In this document: piece after piece, positions 18,166 through 26,733 of the stretch
How the letters are laid out: each line of letters begins with the position of its first letter
Numbering within the stretch: the first letter of the stretch is position 1
From: Natrarchaeobaculum aegyptiacum
GTDB lineage: Archaea > Halobacteriota > Halobacteria > Halobacteriales > Natrialbaceae
DNA length: 64,000 nucleotides
Direction of reading: 5' to 3'
Assembly: GCF_002156705.1 (NCBI RefSeq)
Contig: NZ_CP019893.1
Coordinates: 682,001 to 746,000 of the forward strand
Translations under genes and position numbers: made by a program
The notes under the pieces: model-generated
The model's input: the letters and a program-made list of their open reading frames with translations, nothing else
Database searches by the model: none
What the model was told of the DNA's origin: nothing

Positions 18166-19419
18166 TCAGTCGTCTTCGTACAGCGGATTCGCCGCACAGA
18201 GCGCCTCGACTTCCTCACGAACCTCGGCCTTGACGGCCTCGTCGTCGGGTGCGTCGATCACGCGGGCGATCAACTCGCCTACTTTTCGGCAGTCGTCCTC
18301 GTCGAAGCCGCGAGTCGTGAGCGCGGGCGTGCCGGCGCGGATTCCCGAGGGGTCGAACGCCGAGCGCGTCTCGCCGGGCACCGTGTTGCCGTTCAGGACG
18401 ATGCCGGCTTCCTCGAGGGCGACCTCGGCGTCGCCGCCGGAGGTGTCGGGGTGGCTCTCCCGGAGGTCGACGAGCACGAGGTGGTTGTCGGTGCCGCCCG
18501 AAACCAGCGAGAAGCCCTCGTCGGCGAGCGTCTCACCGAGGGCCTTCGCGTTGGCGACGGTCTGTTCGGCGTACTCCTCGAATTCGGGCTGGAGGGCCTC
18601 TTCGAAGCCGACGGCCTTGCCAGCGACGTTGTGCATGAGCGGGCCACCCTGCCCGCCAGGGAAGACGGCGGCGTCGACGTCGTCGGCGTACTCCTCGTCG
18701 CACATGACGATGCCACCGCGGCCGGCGCGGATGGTCTTGTGCGTCGAGCCGGTGACGAAGTCGGCGATGCCGACGGGCGAGGAGTGAACGCCCGCGGCGA
18801 CCAGCCCCGTGATGTGGGCGATGTCCGCGAGGTGGAGCGCGTCGACGTCGTCGGCGACGTCCTGAATGCGCTCCCAGTCGATATCGCGCGGATACGCCGA
18901 GTAGCCGGAGACGACGATATCTGGGTCGAACTCGGCGGCCTGTTCCTCGAGTCCGTCGTAGTCGATGTAGCCCGTCTCGGCGTCGACTTCGTACTGTTCG
19001 ACCTCGTAGAGCTGACCGACGAAGTTCGCCGGGTGACCGTGGCTCAGGTGGCCGCCGTGGGTCAGATCCAGCGAGAGGATCCTGTCGCCGGGCTCGAGCA
19101 TGGCGAAGTAGACGGCCTGGTTGGCCTGCGTGCCAGAGTGGGGCTGGACGTTGACGTGCTCGGCCCCGAACAGTTCCGCGGCGCGGTCGATGGCGAGCTG
19201 TTCGACCTCGTCGGCGTACTCACAGCCGCCGTAGTAGCGCGAACCGGGGTAGCCCTCGGCGTACTTGTTGGTCAGGACGCTCCCCTGGGCGTCGACGACC
19301 GCGCGACTGACGTGGTTCTCGCTGGCGATCATCTGCAGCGTCGAGCGCTGTCGCTCGAGTTCACCTTCGAGTGCGTCAGCTACCGCGGGATCGACGTCCC
19401 GGACGTGGTCGTGGTCCAT
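18166..19419 (-). CDS. glyA: Serine hydroxymethyltransferase
   Basis: A 417-residue PLP enzyme that converts serine and a tetrahydrofolate-type carrier to glycine and a methylene-carrier. Landmarks are YAEGYPGSRYYGG (53-65), HVNVQPHSGTQAN (88-100), HLADIAHITGLVAAG (196-210) and the PLP lysine K228 in STHKTIRAGRGG. Its length is normal. The TATA box just upstream suggests a leaderless message. It is divergent from the CHAT gene. Confidence 0.95.
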   Translation of the reverse strand: MDHDHVRDVDPAVADALEGELERQRSTLQMIASENHVSRAVVDAQGSVLTNKYAEGYPGSRYYGGCEYADEVEQLAIDRAAELFGAEHVNVQPHSGTQANQAVYFAMLEPGDRILSLDLTHGGHLSHGHPANFVGQLYEVEQYEVDAETGYIDYDGLEEQAAEFDPDIVVSGYSAYPRDIDWERIQDVADDVDALHLADIAHITGLVAAGVHSSPVGIADFVTGSTHKTIRAGRGGIVMCDEEYADDVDAAVFPGGQGGPLMHNVAGKAVGFEEALQPEFEEYAEQTVANAKALGETLADEGFSLVSGGTDNHLVLVDLRESHPDTSGGDAEVALEEAGIVLNGNTVPGETRSAFDPSGIRAGTPALTTRGFDEDDCRKVGELIARVIDAPDDEAVKAEVREEVEALCAANPLYEDD

Positions 19420-19442
19420 GTGCGAACTGCCGGCTGGCGGCT

Positions 19443-19450
19443 GTATAAGT
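19443..19450 (-). promoter_or_regulatory. TATA box of glyA
   Basis: ACTTATAC on the minus strand is centred about 27 bases before the glyA ATG at 19419, matching a leaderless start. Confidence 0.5.
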
Positions 19451-19639
19451 GTACCTTTCCCGGTTCAGCGATCGCCGTTTCTGGGACAGGTCTTCGTCGC
19501 AACGTGCCGTTTCCCGGTGATCGCCACGCTCGAGAGGCCGCGGGCCACGGCAGACGGACGGCGGACAGACGACCGACATTTGACGGGCGACGCCCGGTAA
19601 TTCGGCACCGTCACAGTCGCTACCACACCATTCGATACA

Positions 19640-19650
19640 ACTAACTTACC
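19640..19650 (+). promoter_or_regulatory. TATA-like element of the CHAT gene
   Basis: ACTAACTTACC is centred about 28 bases before the ATG at 19673, again the leaderless spacing, though it is a weaker match than the others. Confidence 0.35.
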
Positions 19651-19672
19651 TGCCTGACATTCTTGGTATCGA

Positions 19673-21934
19673 ATGATCGAGTGGGACGTGGCACCCCACG
19701 CCCTTCGCGTTACTGACGCCGACAACGCAGCGGTACTCGTCCGTGGGACGGAACTCACCGTCACGGCGTCAGACCAGGACGTGCCGCGTCCAGTCGACGA
19801 GACGGTCCTGGCCACCACTCGTACGCTCGAGTTTCCCCACGCCATCGTCTACGCGTTCGCCATGGGTGCCGACGACCGGTTCGAACTCGACCCCGGGAGC
19901 GACACGCTCTCGCTCCCGGCCGACGAGTACGTCGTCGACGTCGACACCGAGATCAAGATCTACCTTCGGTTCTCGAGTGCCGCGACGATCGAACGGACCG
20001 ACGACTACGAATCGATCGTCGTCACGTTCCCCGAGCGGACCCGGGTCGTCGTCGGCTTTCGCAGCCGTCACGAACTCCCCGCCGACACGATCACCGTTCC
20101 CGATAGCCCTGCCGCCCTGGCGACGGCGCTATCACACCTCTCGTCGTCCCACAAGACGACCGGTCCCGACCGAACCTACCCGACGCTCCGCGGCCATCCA
20201 CCCCTGCTCGAGCCCGGCGACGACCTCGAGATTCCCGAGCACCTTCGCGAAGCCACCCCGGAAACCGGCGTCGAACTCCTCGTACCGGCCGATTACCAGT
20301 CGCTGTACACCGTCGCGCCACTCGCGTACTACCTCCAGGCCAGCGTCGACGTCCTCGAGCCGGGGGCCACGATGGCGGCGACGTCGTCCGGGACACCACC
20401 GGGACCGGCGAGGGGAGCAACGGCGGCCGCCCCTCGGCTCCGAATCCCCGAGTTCGCCGTAGAAGAACCGCTCTCGACGATGCCGGACCTCGAGTTCGAG
20501 GTCACGCAGTTGCTCCGGAAGACGTTCTTCCTCGACTGTCTCGTCCGGAACGCAGGTCCTTATGGAACGCGACTGGCCGAACTGAGCCTGCTCGAGGCCC
20601 TCGAACTCGACGCCGAGGAGCTCTACGACGCTACCCCCGGCGAACGACTCGCCGCCTATCTCGAGGTGCCGTTCGCGGCGATCGAACACCGACTCCCCGA
20701 CTGGCACCTCTCGACGTACGTCACCCCCGAGTACGACCGCGTCGAGGCGCTGCCGTACCTGCTCGACCGCCTGAGCCTGATCTACACGCCCCGGACGTCC
20801 AAACTCGAGGGGCGTGAACTCGTCGAACGCTCGCTCGAGGACTTCTACCGCGGACGGATCCAAAAGCCTGCAGACGCCACCTGCCGCGCGAGCACGACAC
20901 CGACGGGCGACGACCGCTCGAACACCGGACAGGTTCCGTCGGTCGACGTCGTCAAACCCGAACTCAGACACGGGCGGGTCCACGGCTGGCTGGCCGCGGG
21001 CGTTCCAATCGACGTCTTCAAATCCGCGACCGAGGCCTACGCGAACCGGCTGGCCTACCTCGAGCGAGACAGCGACGCGATCTCCATCTGCGTGGTACTC
21101 AACGATCCCGAGATGGCAGGCGAGCGCCAGCGCGTCGCAGACATCTACCGGCAACGGTCCGAACAACTCCCGATGGAGGTTACCGTCGAAGAGTCACTGC
21201 GCACCGCCGACCTCGCCCGGGTCTTCGAGTCCGAACACGACTTCGTCCATTACATCGGCCACTGCGAAACTGACGGCCTGCGCTGTGCGGACGGCTATCT
21301 CTCGACGTCCAGTCTCGACCGATGTCGGGTCCAGACGTTCTTTCTCAACGCCTGTGGCTCGTTCTACGAGGGACGCGCGCTCGTCGAGAAGGGGAGCGTC
21401 GCCGGTGCGGTCACTTTTACCAAGGTGTTGAACGAGCACGCGCTCAAGGTCGGTTCGACGTTCGCCAAACTCCTCGTCCACGGCTTCAGTATCGAACGCG
21501 CGATGCGCCTCGCCCGTCGGCGAATCATGATGGGCAAAGATTACGCCGTCGTCGGTGACGGCACTCACTCGCTCACCCAGGGTGAGCACCGGGCGCCGAC
21601 GACGATGATCGTCGATCCGATCGACTCCGGGGACGACGGCGTGACTCTCAACTACGACGACGCCTCACAGACTGCCCGCGACGGGTACGAGGGCCACGGC
21701 ACCCACCCCCAGCGATTTCTCGTCACCTTCGACTGCTACTCGACACGGGTCACTGGCTCGTACTACTTCCCGCATACCGAAGAAAACGACTACGCGTACC
21801 TCTGTGGGCGCAAATCACACTTCACGCTCTCTCGAGGGGAACTCACGTCGTTGCTCAAAGAAACCGAAGCGTCGGTCGTCTACGACGGCGACCTCTACTG
21901 GTCGGAAGACCTCTGGTCGGAGTTCGCCCGTTAG
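19673..21934 (+). CDS. CHAT-domain (caspase-like) protein
   Basis: A 753-residue soluble protein. The C-terminal half carries a CHAT domain, a clan CD (caspase-like) protease fold: a histidine in HYIGHCETDG (H530) and a cysteine in FFLNACGSFYEG (C561) have the expected order and spacing for the catalytic pair. The first 180 residues are beta-rich, the middle (about 280-400) mostly helical. There are no membrane segments, TPRs or signal peptide, and no obvious cleavage substrate gene adjacent except the 47-residue convergent gene. Proteolytic activity and target are unknown. Confidence 0.75.
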   Translation: MIEWDVAPHALRVTDADNAAVLVRGTELTVTASDQDVPRPVDETVLATTRTLEFPHAIVYAFAMGADDRFELDPGSDTLSLPADEYVVDVDTEIKIYLRFSSAATIERTDDYESIVVTFPERTRVVVGFRSRHELPADTITVPDSPAALATALSHLSSSHKTTGPDRTYPTLRGHPPLLEPGDDLEIPEHLREATPETGVELLVPADYQSLYTVAPLAYYLQASVDVLEPGATMAATSSGTPPGPARGATAAAPRLRIPEFAVEEPLSTMPDLEFEVTQLLRKTFFLDCLVRNAGPYGTRLAELSLLEALELDAEELYDATPGERLAAYLEVPFAAIEHRLPDWHLSTYVTPEYDRVEALPYLLDRLSLIYTPRTSKLEGRELVERSLEDFYRGRIQKPADATCRASTTPTGDDRSNTGQVPSVDVVKPELRHGRVHGWLAAGVPIDVFKSATEAYANRLAYLERDSDAISICVVLNDPEMAGERQRVADIYRQRSEQLPMEVTVEESLRTADLARVFESEHDFVHYIGHCETDGLRCADGYLSTSSLDRCRVQTFFLNACGSFYEGRALVEKGSVAGAVTFTKVLNEHALKVGSTFAKLLVHGFSIERAMRLARRRIMMGKDYAVVGDGTHSLTQGEHRAPTTMIVDPIDSGDDGVTLNYDDASQTARDGYEGHGTHPQRFLVTFDCYSTRVTGSYYFPHTEENDYAYLCGRKSHFTLSRGELTSLLKETEASVVYDGDLYWSEDLWSEFAR

Positions 21935-22074
21935 GGTCCGCCGTAGGTACTCACACGCTTCGCTCGAGCGAGAAACTCGGGACGTCGATCCGTCGTGAGA
22001 TCACCACTCGCCTGACGTCGTCCGAACGCCAGTTCGATCACCTCCGCACACAGTCGATAGTGACTATCACCCAT
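21931..22074 (-). CDS. Small 47-residue protein convergent with the CHAT gene
   Basis: This reading frame starts MGDSHYRLCAEVIELAFGRR and ends with a short basic tail (RVSTYGGP). It is too short for routine gene callers. Support comes from a strong AT-rich TATA element (TAATTATTTATGG) centred about 29 bases before its ATG, which fits a leaderless start, and from its stop codon sharing bases with the CHAT stop codon. It looks like a single amphipathic helix. No family is recognised. Confidence 0.5.
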   Translation of the reverse strand: MGDSHYRLCAEVIELAFGRRQASGDLTTDRRPEFLARAKRVSTYGGP

Positions 22075-22099
22075 ACGATACTACAGTAACACGTTATCC

Positions 22100-22110
22100 A
22101 TAAATAATTA
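22100..22110 (-). promoter_or_regulatory. TATA box of the 47-residue gene
   Basis: TAATTATTTA on the minus strand is one of the clearest TATA boxes in the window. It has no other downstream gene to serve on that strand. Confidence 0.5.
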
Positions 22111-22442
22111 TCGTCAGACGTGGGCATCCGCGCCACGTTATGGCCGATCCAGTCGCACCGATCGCATGTCCACTTCGGTCCGACCAGTATCCCGCTTCAC
22201 TCCACCTATCGCCCTCGCCAGATCGAATCCTCTACCGACCCGGATGCGCTCAATCGTGGTATTGTGGATCATGACACATGGTAACGTAGGGGAGTAGTGA
22301 GATCACCTGTCAGCGAAAACACCTCACGTAGTCGAGAAATTGTCCTGTGGACCCGCAAAATAGTCGGAATAACAATACGATTTGGGACAAAAATCACCGG
22401 TTCAGCCGGTAGAGGAGAAGTTATCGTGTGCGAACGGCCGCC
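22111..22442. other. Intergenic stretch before tbsP, nothing recognised
   Basis: About 330 bases with no supported frame, repeat or RNA. The sequence becomes more AT-rich towards 22380-22450, where the tbsP promoter lies. Confidence 0.45.
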
Positions 22443-22451
22443 AAAATTAAG
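22443..22451 (+). promoter_or_regulatory. TATA-like element of tbsP
   Basis: AAAATTAAG lies about 35 bases before the ATG, giving a leader of roughly 8-10 bases. Confidence 0.4.
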
Positions 22452-22481
22452 TAGCCATGATTCGTTTACTTCTCCATAGGC

Positions 22482-23300
22482 ATGACCTCGAATTTACTTA
22501 ACCACCAGATCGATGATATACTCGAGACTGTTCTCGAGGACGAACGTGGGGACCTGTACATGGTCAACCCCTCCCGGGAAGCTATCGAGGAGTTCGTCAG
22601 CGTCGCGACCGAGTTCGACGGCTCGCTGCCGACGGTACACATGCTCGCCGACGAACGGACGCTCAAGGACGTCATGGACGACTTCATCGTCGCCTCGAAC
22701 GCTGCAGACCTGATCAGCGCCGACGCCCTCGTGCTCCGAACGCTCGAGGAAGCTCCCGAGAACTCGCTGCTCGTCACCGACGAGCGCGTCGTCGCCGTCG
22801 TCCACGCCGGTGACCGCGTCGGCGGCCTCGTCACCGACGACGACGGCTTCGTCTCCGACACCTACGACACCTACGCCGCTCGCTGGGAGGACGCCACCGC
22901 GTTCAACCTCCGAACACCGCCGATCACGGACGTTCGCGAAACCCTCTCCGAAGAAATCAGCCCCGAGGCGGAAGCTGACTTCACCTCGATTCTCAACTCA
23001 CTCGAGACCGCCCGCGGCGACGGTGACGGCCTCGACGAGGTCACCATCTCGCTGCTCGTGGCCGCCCGCAACGAGGCACTGCTGTACGACATCAGCAAGT
23101 GGGGCGAGGACGTCGGTATCGCCTCCAAAGCAACGTTCAGCCGGACGAAGACCAAACTCGAGGACATGGGCCTGATCGACACCGAGAAGGTCCCGATCGA
23201 CGTCGGTCGCCCGCGCCTGCGCCTGAAGATCGGCGACGACCGACTGCAGGAGGCAGACAACGGCCAGCTCGCGACGGTCGCACAGTCGATTCTGAACTAG
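22482..23300 (+). CDS. tbsP: Transcriptional regulator TbsP (DUF5821 family)
   Basis: A 272-residue protein matching the haloarchaeal TbsP family, a DNA-binding regulator reported in Haloferax to act with TrmB on the gluconeogenic gene gapII. The N-terminal two thirds look like an alpha/beta sensor domain (MVNPSREAIEEFVSVA, then LLVTDERVVAVVHAG). The C-terminal third contains a winged-helix part: EALLYDISKWGEDVGIASKATFSRTK holds the probable recognition helix (about 212-236), followed by the wing PIDVGRPRLRLKIG. The gene is monocistronic with its own promoter. Confidence 0.85.
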   Translation: MTSNLLNHQIDDILETVLEDERGDLYMVNPSREAIEEFVSVATEFDGSLPTVHMLADERTLKDVMDDFIVASNAADLISADALVLRTLEEAPENSLLVTDERVVAVVHAGDRVGGLVTDDDGFVSDTYDTYAARWEDATAFNLRTPPITDVRETLSEEISPEAEADFTSILNSLETARGDGDGLDEVTISLLVAARNEALLYDISKWGEDVGIASKATFSRTKTKLEDMGLIDTEKVPIDVGRPRLRLKIGDDRLQEADNGQLATVAQSILN

Positions 23301-23322
23301 GACCACCGACCTTTTGCTCTGT

Positions 23323-23345
23323 GTGCGGTCGCTTTGCGACCGCAC
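23323..23345 (+). terminator. Perfect stem-loop after tbsP
   Basis: GTGCGGTCGC and GCGACCGCAC form a ten-base-pair stem with a TTT loop, beginning 22 bases after the tbsP stop and preceded by CTTTTGCTC. It may end the tbsP transcript or stabilise its 3' end. It is the first of three hairpins in this gap. Confidence 0.4.
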
Positions 23346-23394
23346 TCGGCAAAATGTCGATCAAAAGCCTTCTCCTTCCGTTCTCTCGCTCTAT

Positions 23395-23413
23395 TGCGAC
23401 GCTTCGCGTCGCA
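23395..23413. repeat. Perfect inverted repeat (8-bp stem)
   Basis: TGCGACGC-TTC-GCGTCGCA is a perfect palindrome with a three-base loop, the second hairpin between tbsP and the RNase P gene. Its role is unknown. Confidence 0.4.
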
Positions 23414-23507
23414 TCGTCGCTCGTTCACATCAGTCGTCGGCCCGCTCGCTCAGCCGCCGGCTTCGTTCGCGGTCGGTATCGTGGACCGCCTGCCCTCCCC
23501 CGGGTCA

Positions 23508-23534
23508 CACGCTCGCCTCGAGTCGGCGAGCGTG
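23508..23534. repeat. Perfect inverted repeat (10-bp stem)
   Basis: CACGCTCGCC and GGCGAGCGTG are separated by seven bases. This third hairpin lies about 75 bases before the RNase P p30 start and could be a leader structure or the end of an upstream transcript. Confidence 0.4.
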
Positions 23535-23609
23535 CTTCCGGCCGACGTGTGTTGTTTTTCTTCGGGGACAGGACGCAAACCCCAAGTTCTCACCACCCAA
23601 CTCACGCGT

Positions 23610-24347
23610 ATGTACGAGGCCGTCCACGCCGCCCCCGACGGGGAGAGTTCAGTCGCGGAGTTCGCGACGACCGCGGCCAGATACGGGTTCGACGGCGTGG
23701 TCGTGCGCAATGGCGCGGGTGCTCGAGCGGAGTACGACGCCGAGGTGATCCGCGCCGACGCTGGTGTCGACGTCGTCTCGGGCGTCGAAGTCCAGACCGA
23801 CGATCCACAGCAGGCAAGCGGTGCGGTCGGGAATTACCGGACCGACGAGACCATCGTGGTCGTCGTGGGCGGGGCGAACGCGATGAACCGCTTCGCCGTC
23901 GAGAACGACAAGGTGGACGTCCTCGCCCGACCGATGGCCGGACAGGGTGACGTCAATCACGTCCTCGTGAAAGCCGCCGTCACGAACGGCGTCCGCCTCG
24001 AGTTCGACCTCGGGCCCGTGCTGCGAAGCCACGGCGGTCGGCGCGTCCGGGCGCTTCAGGGGCTTCGAAAGCTTCGGGAACTCGTCGACTATTACGACGC
24101 CCCCTACGTCGTGAGCGCGACACCGAGGTCACACCTCGAGGTTCGCGCTCCCCGGGAACTGCTGGCGCTCGGCGACGAAATCGGCCTCTCGAGGGAGTTC
24201 GTCGAAGCCGGGCTGGCCGAGTGGGGTCGCCTCGCCGAGCGAAACCGCGATATCATGTCCGAGTCGTTCCTCGAGCCGGGCGTTCGACGCGGTCGATACG
24301 AGGAGACAGACGGCGAGGGGCAACCGAACCGAGGTACCCAGCCGTGA
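23610..24347 (+). CDS. rnp3: RNase P protein component 3 (p30)
   Basis: A 245-residue TIM-barrel-like subunit of archaeal RNase P, homologous to human Rpp30, which helps the RNA cleave 5' leaders from pre-tRNA. Recognisable features are GFDGVVVRNG near 24-33, GVEVQTDDP, and VLARPMAGQGDVNHVLVKAAVTNGVRLEFDL near 112-142 (quoted in part). The downstream subunit gene overlaps by four bases (GTGA). The ATG at 23610 is the first one after the hairpin region. Confidence 0.9.
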   Translation: MYEAVHAAPDGESSVAEFATTAARYGFDGVVVRNGAGARAEYDAEVIRADAGVDVVSGVEVQTDDPQQASGAVGNYRTDETIVVVVGGANAMNRFAVENDKVDVLARPMAGQGDVNHVLVKAAVTNGVRLEFDLGPVLRSHGGRRVRALQGLRKLRELVDYYDAPYVVSATPRSHLEVRAPRELLALGDEIGLSREFVEAGLAEWGRLAERNRDIMSESFLEPGVRRGRYEETDGEGQPNRGTQP

Positions 24348-24709
24348 AACACCTCCCCAAACACCTCCGGCCGCGCTGGCGCTACCTCGCGGTCGAACTC
24401 GAGACGCGACCGGGGACCGACGTCGACCGACGGTCGTTCCAGCGGGAGGTCTGGTACGCAGGACAGAACCTGCTGGGGGATCCGGGCAGTGCAGCGGCGG
24501 ACCTCCGGGTGATTCGGTTCGATTTCGACGGCAAATCGGGTCAGGGCGGAGCGCTGGTCCGCGTCCGCCGCGGCGAGACGGAACCGGCTCGAGCGGCCAT
24601 CGCCTGCATCGATTCGATCGACGGCGACCCCGTGGGGGTCTGGATCTGTGGAATCAGCGGGACGATCCGGGCGGCCGTCGAGTCACACCTGCCGGAACTC
24701 GAGCGGTGA
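24344..24709 (+). CDS. rnp2: RNase P protein component 2 (Pop5/Rpp14)
   Basis: A 121-residue RNA-binding protein of the Pop5 family, which pairs with p30 in the RNase P heterotetramer. The N-terminal MKHLPKHLRPRWRYLAVEL is characteristic, as is the central GGALVRVRRGE strand. It starts with GTG overlapping the p30 stop codon, an arrangement that couples the two subunits in translation. Confidence 0.92.
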   Translation: MKHLPKHLRPRWRYLAVELETRPGTDVDRRSFQREVWYAGQNLLGDPGSAAADLRVIRFDFDGKSGQGGALVRVRRGETEPARAAIACIDSIDGDPVGVWICGISGTIRAAVESHLPELER

Positions 24710-24782
24710 CGCCGCTGGAGTCAGGGACCGCTCTCGAATACCGAACGAAACGAAATGTAGACGGTGCGACCAGTGACGATCG

Positions 24783-25550
24783 TCAGCCGATGTACCGAAG
24801 GTCGTCGTCGGTCGGCACGTCCATCTGCTGTTGCTGTTCCATCTCCTGGATCTTGCCGATGACGTCTTCCATCTCGTCGGCACGCTCGTCGAGCGATTCG
24901 TACTCGAGGTCGATCTCGAGTTGTTCCTCGAGCACCTCGAGCACTGCACGGGCGCTCTTGGGGTCGACGAGGTAGCCGCTGGTCTCGCCCATCAGGCAGG
25001 CCGCTTCGAACCCGCGACGCTCGCCGAGGCCGAGCAAGAGCCCGGAGACGCCGACGATGCCACCGGCAGGTTCGTTCTCGCGGAACTCGACGCCTGCGCC
25101 CTCGAGCTCGTCGACGAGCGACTCGTCGCTGACAGCACCGACGACGGCGTATTCGTCGATGAGTTCACCGGTCGGAACGCCGCCGAGTGCGTAGACCTCG
25201 GTCGCGCCGAACTCCTCGGCGAGGTCGAGGAACGCGCTCGTTAGCACGTAGTGACCCTCGTTGGTCTGGGCCTGATGGTCGCCGGTCAGGAGCAACAGGT
25301 CTCGGCCGTCTGCGGTACTGACCGCGAAGAGTTCCGCACAGGTCAGTTCCGAAACACCGTTCTCGACGGTTACCTGCGGCGGAAACTCCGGGGAGTAAAC
25401 CCGCCGCACGAGCGTGCTCTCGCCCTCGAGTTCCTCGAGCAGGTGGTCGACGGCGAGTTTCCCCACGTGTCCGACGCCCGGCAGCCCCTCGACGAGTACG
25501 GGGTCGTCGAGGTCGACCTCGGCGACCGTCTCGATGTCGAGTTCGTCCAT
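24783..25550 (-). CDS. PAC2-family proteasome assembly chaperone homologue
   Basis: A 255-residue protein of the PAC2 family, archaeal relatives of proteasome assembly chaperone 2. Core motifs are VLVEGLPGVGHVGKLAVDHL (18-37), LLLLTGDHQAQ near 85 and YALGGVPTGEL near 119. The C-terminus is a coiled-coil tail with a glutamine run (about 215-245). It is the last gene of a convergent operon after nop10, six bases past that gene's stop, and convergent with the RNase P genes. Confidence 0.88.
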   Translation of the reverse strand: MDELDIETVAEVDLDDPVLVEGLPGVGHVGKLAVDHLLEELEGESTLVRRVYSPEFPPQVTVENGVSELTCAELFAVSTADGRDLLLLTGDHQAQTNEGHYVLTSAFLDLAEEFGATEVYALGGVPTGELIDEYAVVGAVSDESLVDELEGAGVEFRENEPAGGIVGVSGLLLGLGERRGFEAACLMGETSGYLVDPKSARAVLEVLEEQLEIDLEYESLDERADEMEDVIGKIQEMEQQQQMDVPTDDDLRYIG

Positions 25551-25556
25551 ACCGTA

Positions 25557-25736
25557 TCAGCGACCGCGACCGTTAAGAGCGCGTCGGTACTCCCCGTAGG
25601 GATCACCGGGATCGAACGGAGCCGGCGCGCTGTTTTCGGTGTCGCTACCGCAGTCGGGACAGGTGTCAGAAAGGGTGTATATCGGGCGGTCGTGTCGGTC
25701 GCGCCACGCCGAACAGACCCGGATGTCGGATTTCAT
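25557..25736 (-). CDS. nop10: H/ACA ribonucleoprotein subunit Nop10
   Basis: A 59-residue protein, below usual size cut-offs, starting MKSDIRVCSAWRDRHDRPIY. It holds the zinc-ribbon end TLSDTCPDCGS (C26 and C29; the first cysteine pair of the full ribbon is reduced to C8) and the family's PAPFDPGDPYGEYRR tail. It guides pseudouridylation of rRNA with Cbf5. It lies 24 bases after the aIF2 alpha stop, in the conserved aIF2 alpha-nop10-PAC2 order. Confidence 0.92.
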   Translation of the reverse strand: MKSDIRVCSAWRDRHDRPIYTLSDTCPDCGSDTENSAPAPFDPGDPYGEYRRALNGRGR

Positions 25737-25760
25737 GTGGGGTGCTCCGGAACGAGGCCG

Positions 25761-26558
25761 TTACTCGTCGTCAGTCCGACGCTCGCGGTGGTAGTCGCCC
25801 TCTCCACCCTGGTCTTCGATGGCGGCGATCGCACGATCGGCGCTCGCCTCGAGCTGGTCCTCGGCGGTCTTGTAGTTGGGTGCCTGAACCTCGATGCGGT
25901 ACTCGGGCGCGCCGACGTAGCTCACTTCGAGGTCGACCTCCTCGGGGACTTCGCCGTTACCCCCGGCCGCTTCGAGGGCCTCGCGGATGCCGTCGACGCC
26001 AGTCGGCGAGGGGTTCTCGAGGTCGACGTAGCCGGTGACGTTGACGTACGGGACCGAGACGTTCTCGCGGGCGGTTTCGACGATGGCCTCGAGTTCCTCG
26101 TCGCTGAGGTCGGTCGTCTGGAGTTCTTCTTCGCCGTGGATGGCCGCCTGTTTGAAGCCCTCGTAGAGGCTGCCGTGGGCGGCGATCAGTTCGTTCGCGA
26201 CCGGGCCGTAGCGCTCGTCGTCCAGGTCCTCGAAGGCCAGATCCATCCAGTTGTCGGCCTTCTGCTCGTTTTTCCACTGCTGGATCTTCTCCGAGCGCTG
26301 GTGGTCGTTGACGTCTTTGAGCGAGAGGTCGATCTGCTCGTGACTCTCGTCGACCTCGAGTACCTTGCAGACGACGATCTGGCCCTCACGGACGTGGTCG
26401 CGGACGTTCTTGATCCACCCGCTTGCGACCTCCGAGATGTGGATGAGGCCGCGTTTGTCCTCGTACTCCTCGAGATCGACGAAGACGCCGAAGTCTTCGA
26501 TCTCGTCGATCTTGCCGACGACGAGTTCGCCGGGGTCGGGCCAGCCGCTGTACTTCAT
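25761..26558 (-). CDS. Translation initiation factor aIF2 subunit alpha
   Basis: A 265-residue factor that with beta and gamma delivers initiator Met-tRNA to the ribosome. The N-terminal S1 domain is clear ([24 protein letters not shown], quoted in parts; [19 protein letters not shown]), followed by a helical domain and a C-terminal alpha/beta domain from about residue 180. The position of the regulatory serine of eukaryotic eIF2 alpha lies near LIHISEVAS. It overlaps S27e by four bases. Confidence 0.95.
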   Translation of the reverse strand: MKYSGWPDPGELVVGKIDEIEDFGVFVDLEEYEDKRGLIHISEVASGWIKNVRDHVREGQIVVCKVLEVDESHEQIDLSLKDVNDHQRSEKIQQWKNEQKADNWMDLAFEDLDDERYGPVANELIAAHGSLYEGFKQAAIHGEEELQTTDLSDEELEAIVETARENVSVPYVNVTGYVDLENPSPTGVDGIREALEAAGGNGEVPEEVDLEVSYVGAPEYRIEVQAPNYKTAEDQLEASADRAIAAIEDQGGEGDYHRERRTDDE

Positions 26559-26728
26559 CGTGACTCGACAGTTTCGACGATCTCGTGTTCGATCTCGGCT
26601 TTGCCACCGGTCGGGCGAGCCAGCGTCGTTCCGCAGACGGCGCAGGCGACCTCGGTGGCGGCCTTGCCGAAGACGACCTGTTCGTTCTCGCAGTCACCGC
26701 AGCGGACGGAGTAGAAGTTTCCTGCCAT
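26555..26728 (-). CDS. rps27e: Small ribosomal subunit protein S27e
   Basis: A 57-residue ribosomal protein with a C4 zinc ribbon: RCGDCENEQ (C10, C13) and CAVCGTTL (C29, C32). The length is normal for archaeal S27e. The ATG at 26728 is preferred because a longer frame would run into the L44e stop. It is translationally coupled to aIF2 alpha through an ATGA overlap. Confidence 0.95.
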   Translation of the reverse strand: MAGNFYSVRCGDCENEQVVFGKAATEVACAVCGTTLARPTGGKAEIEHEIVETVESR

Positions 26729-26733
26729 GGAAA

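Noticed and set aside
17608-19644. A very long open frame on the plus strand opposite glyA and the serine hydrolase
   Set aside because: It is antisense to two well-recognised genes, and its residue pattern (Val/Asp/Gly runs, no family motifs) is the usual shadow of GC-rich haloarchaeal codons.
25251-26714. A long plus-strand frame opposite PAC2, nop10 and aIF2 alpha
   Set aside because: It is antisense to three conserved genes and has no recognisable domain.
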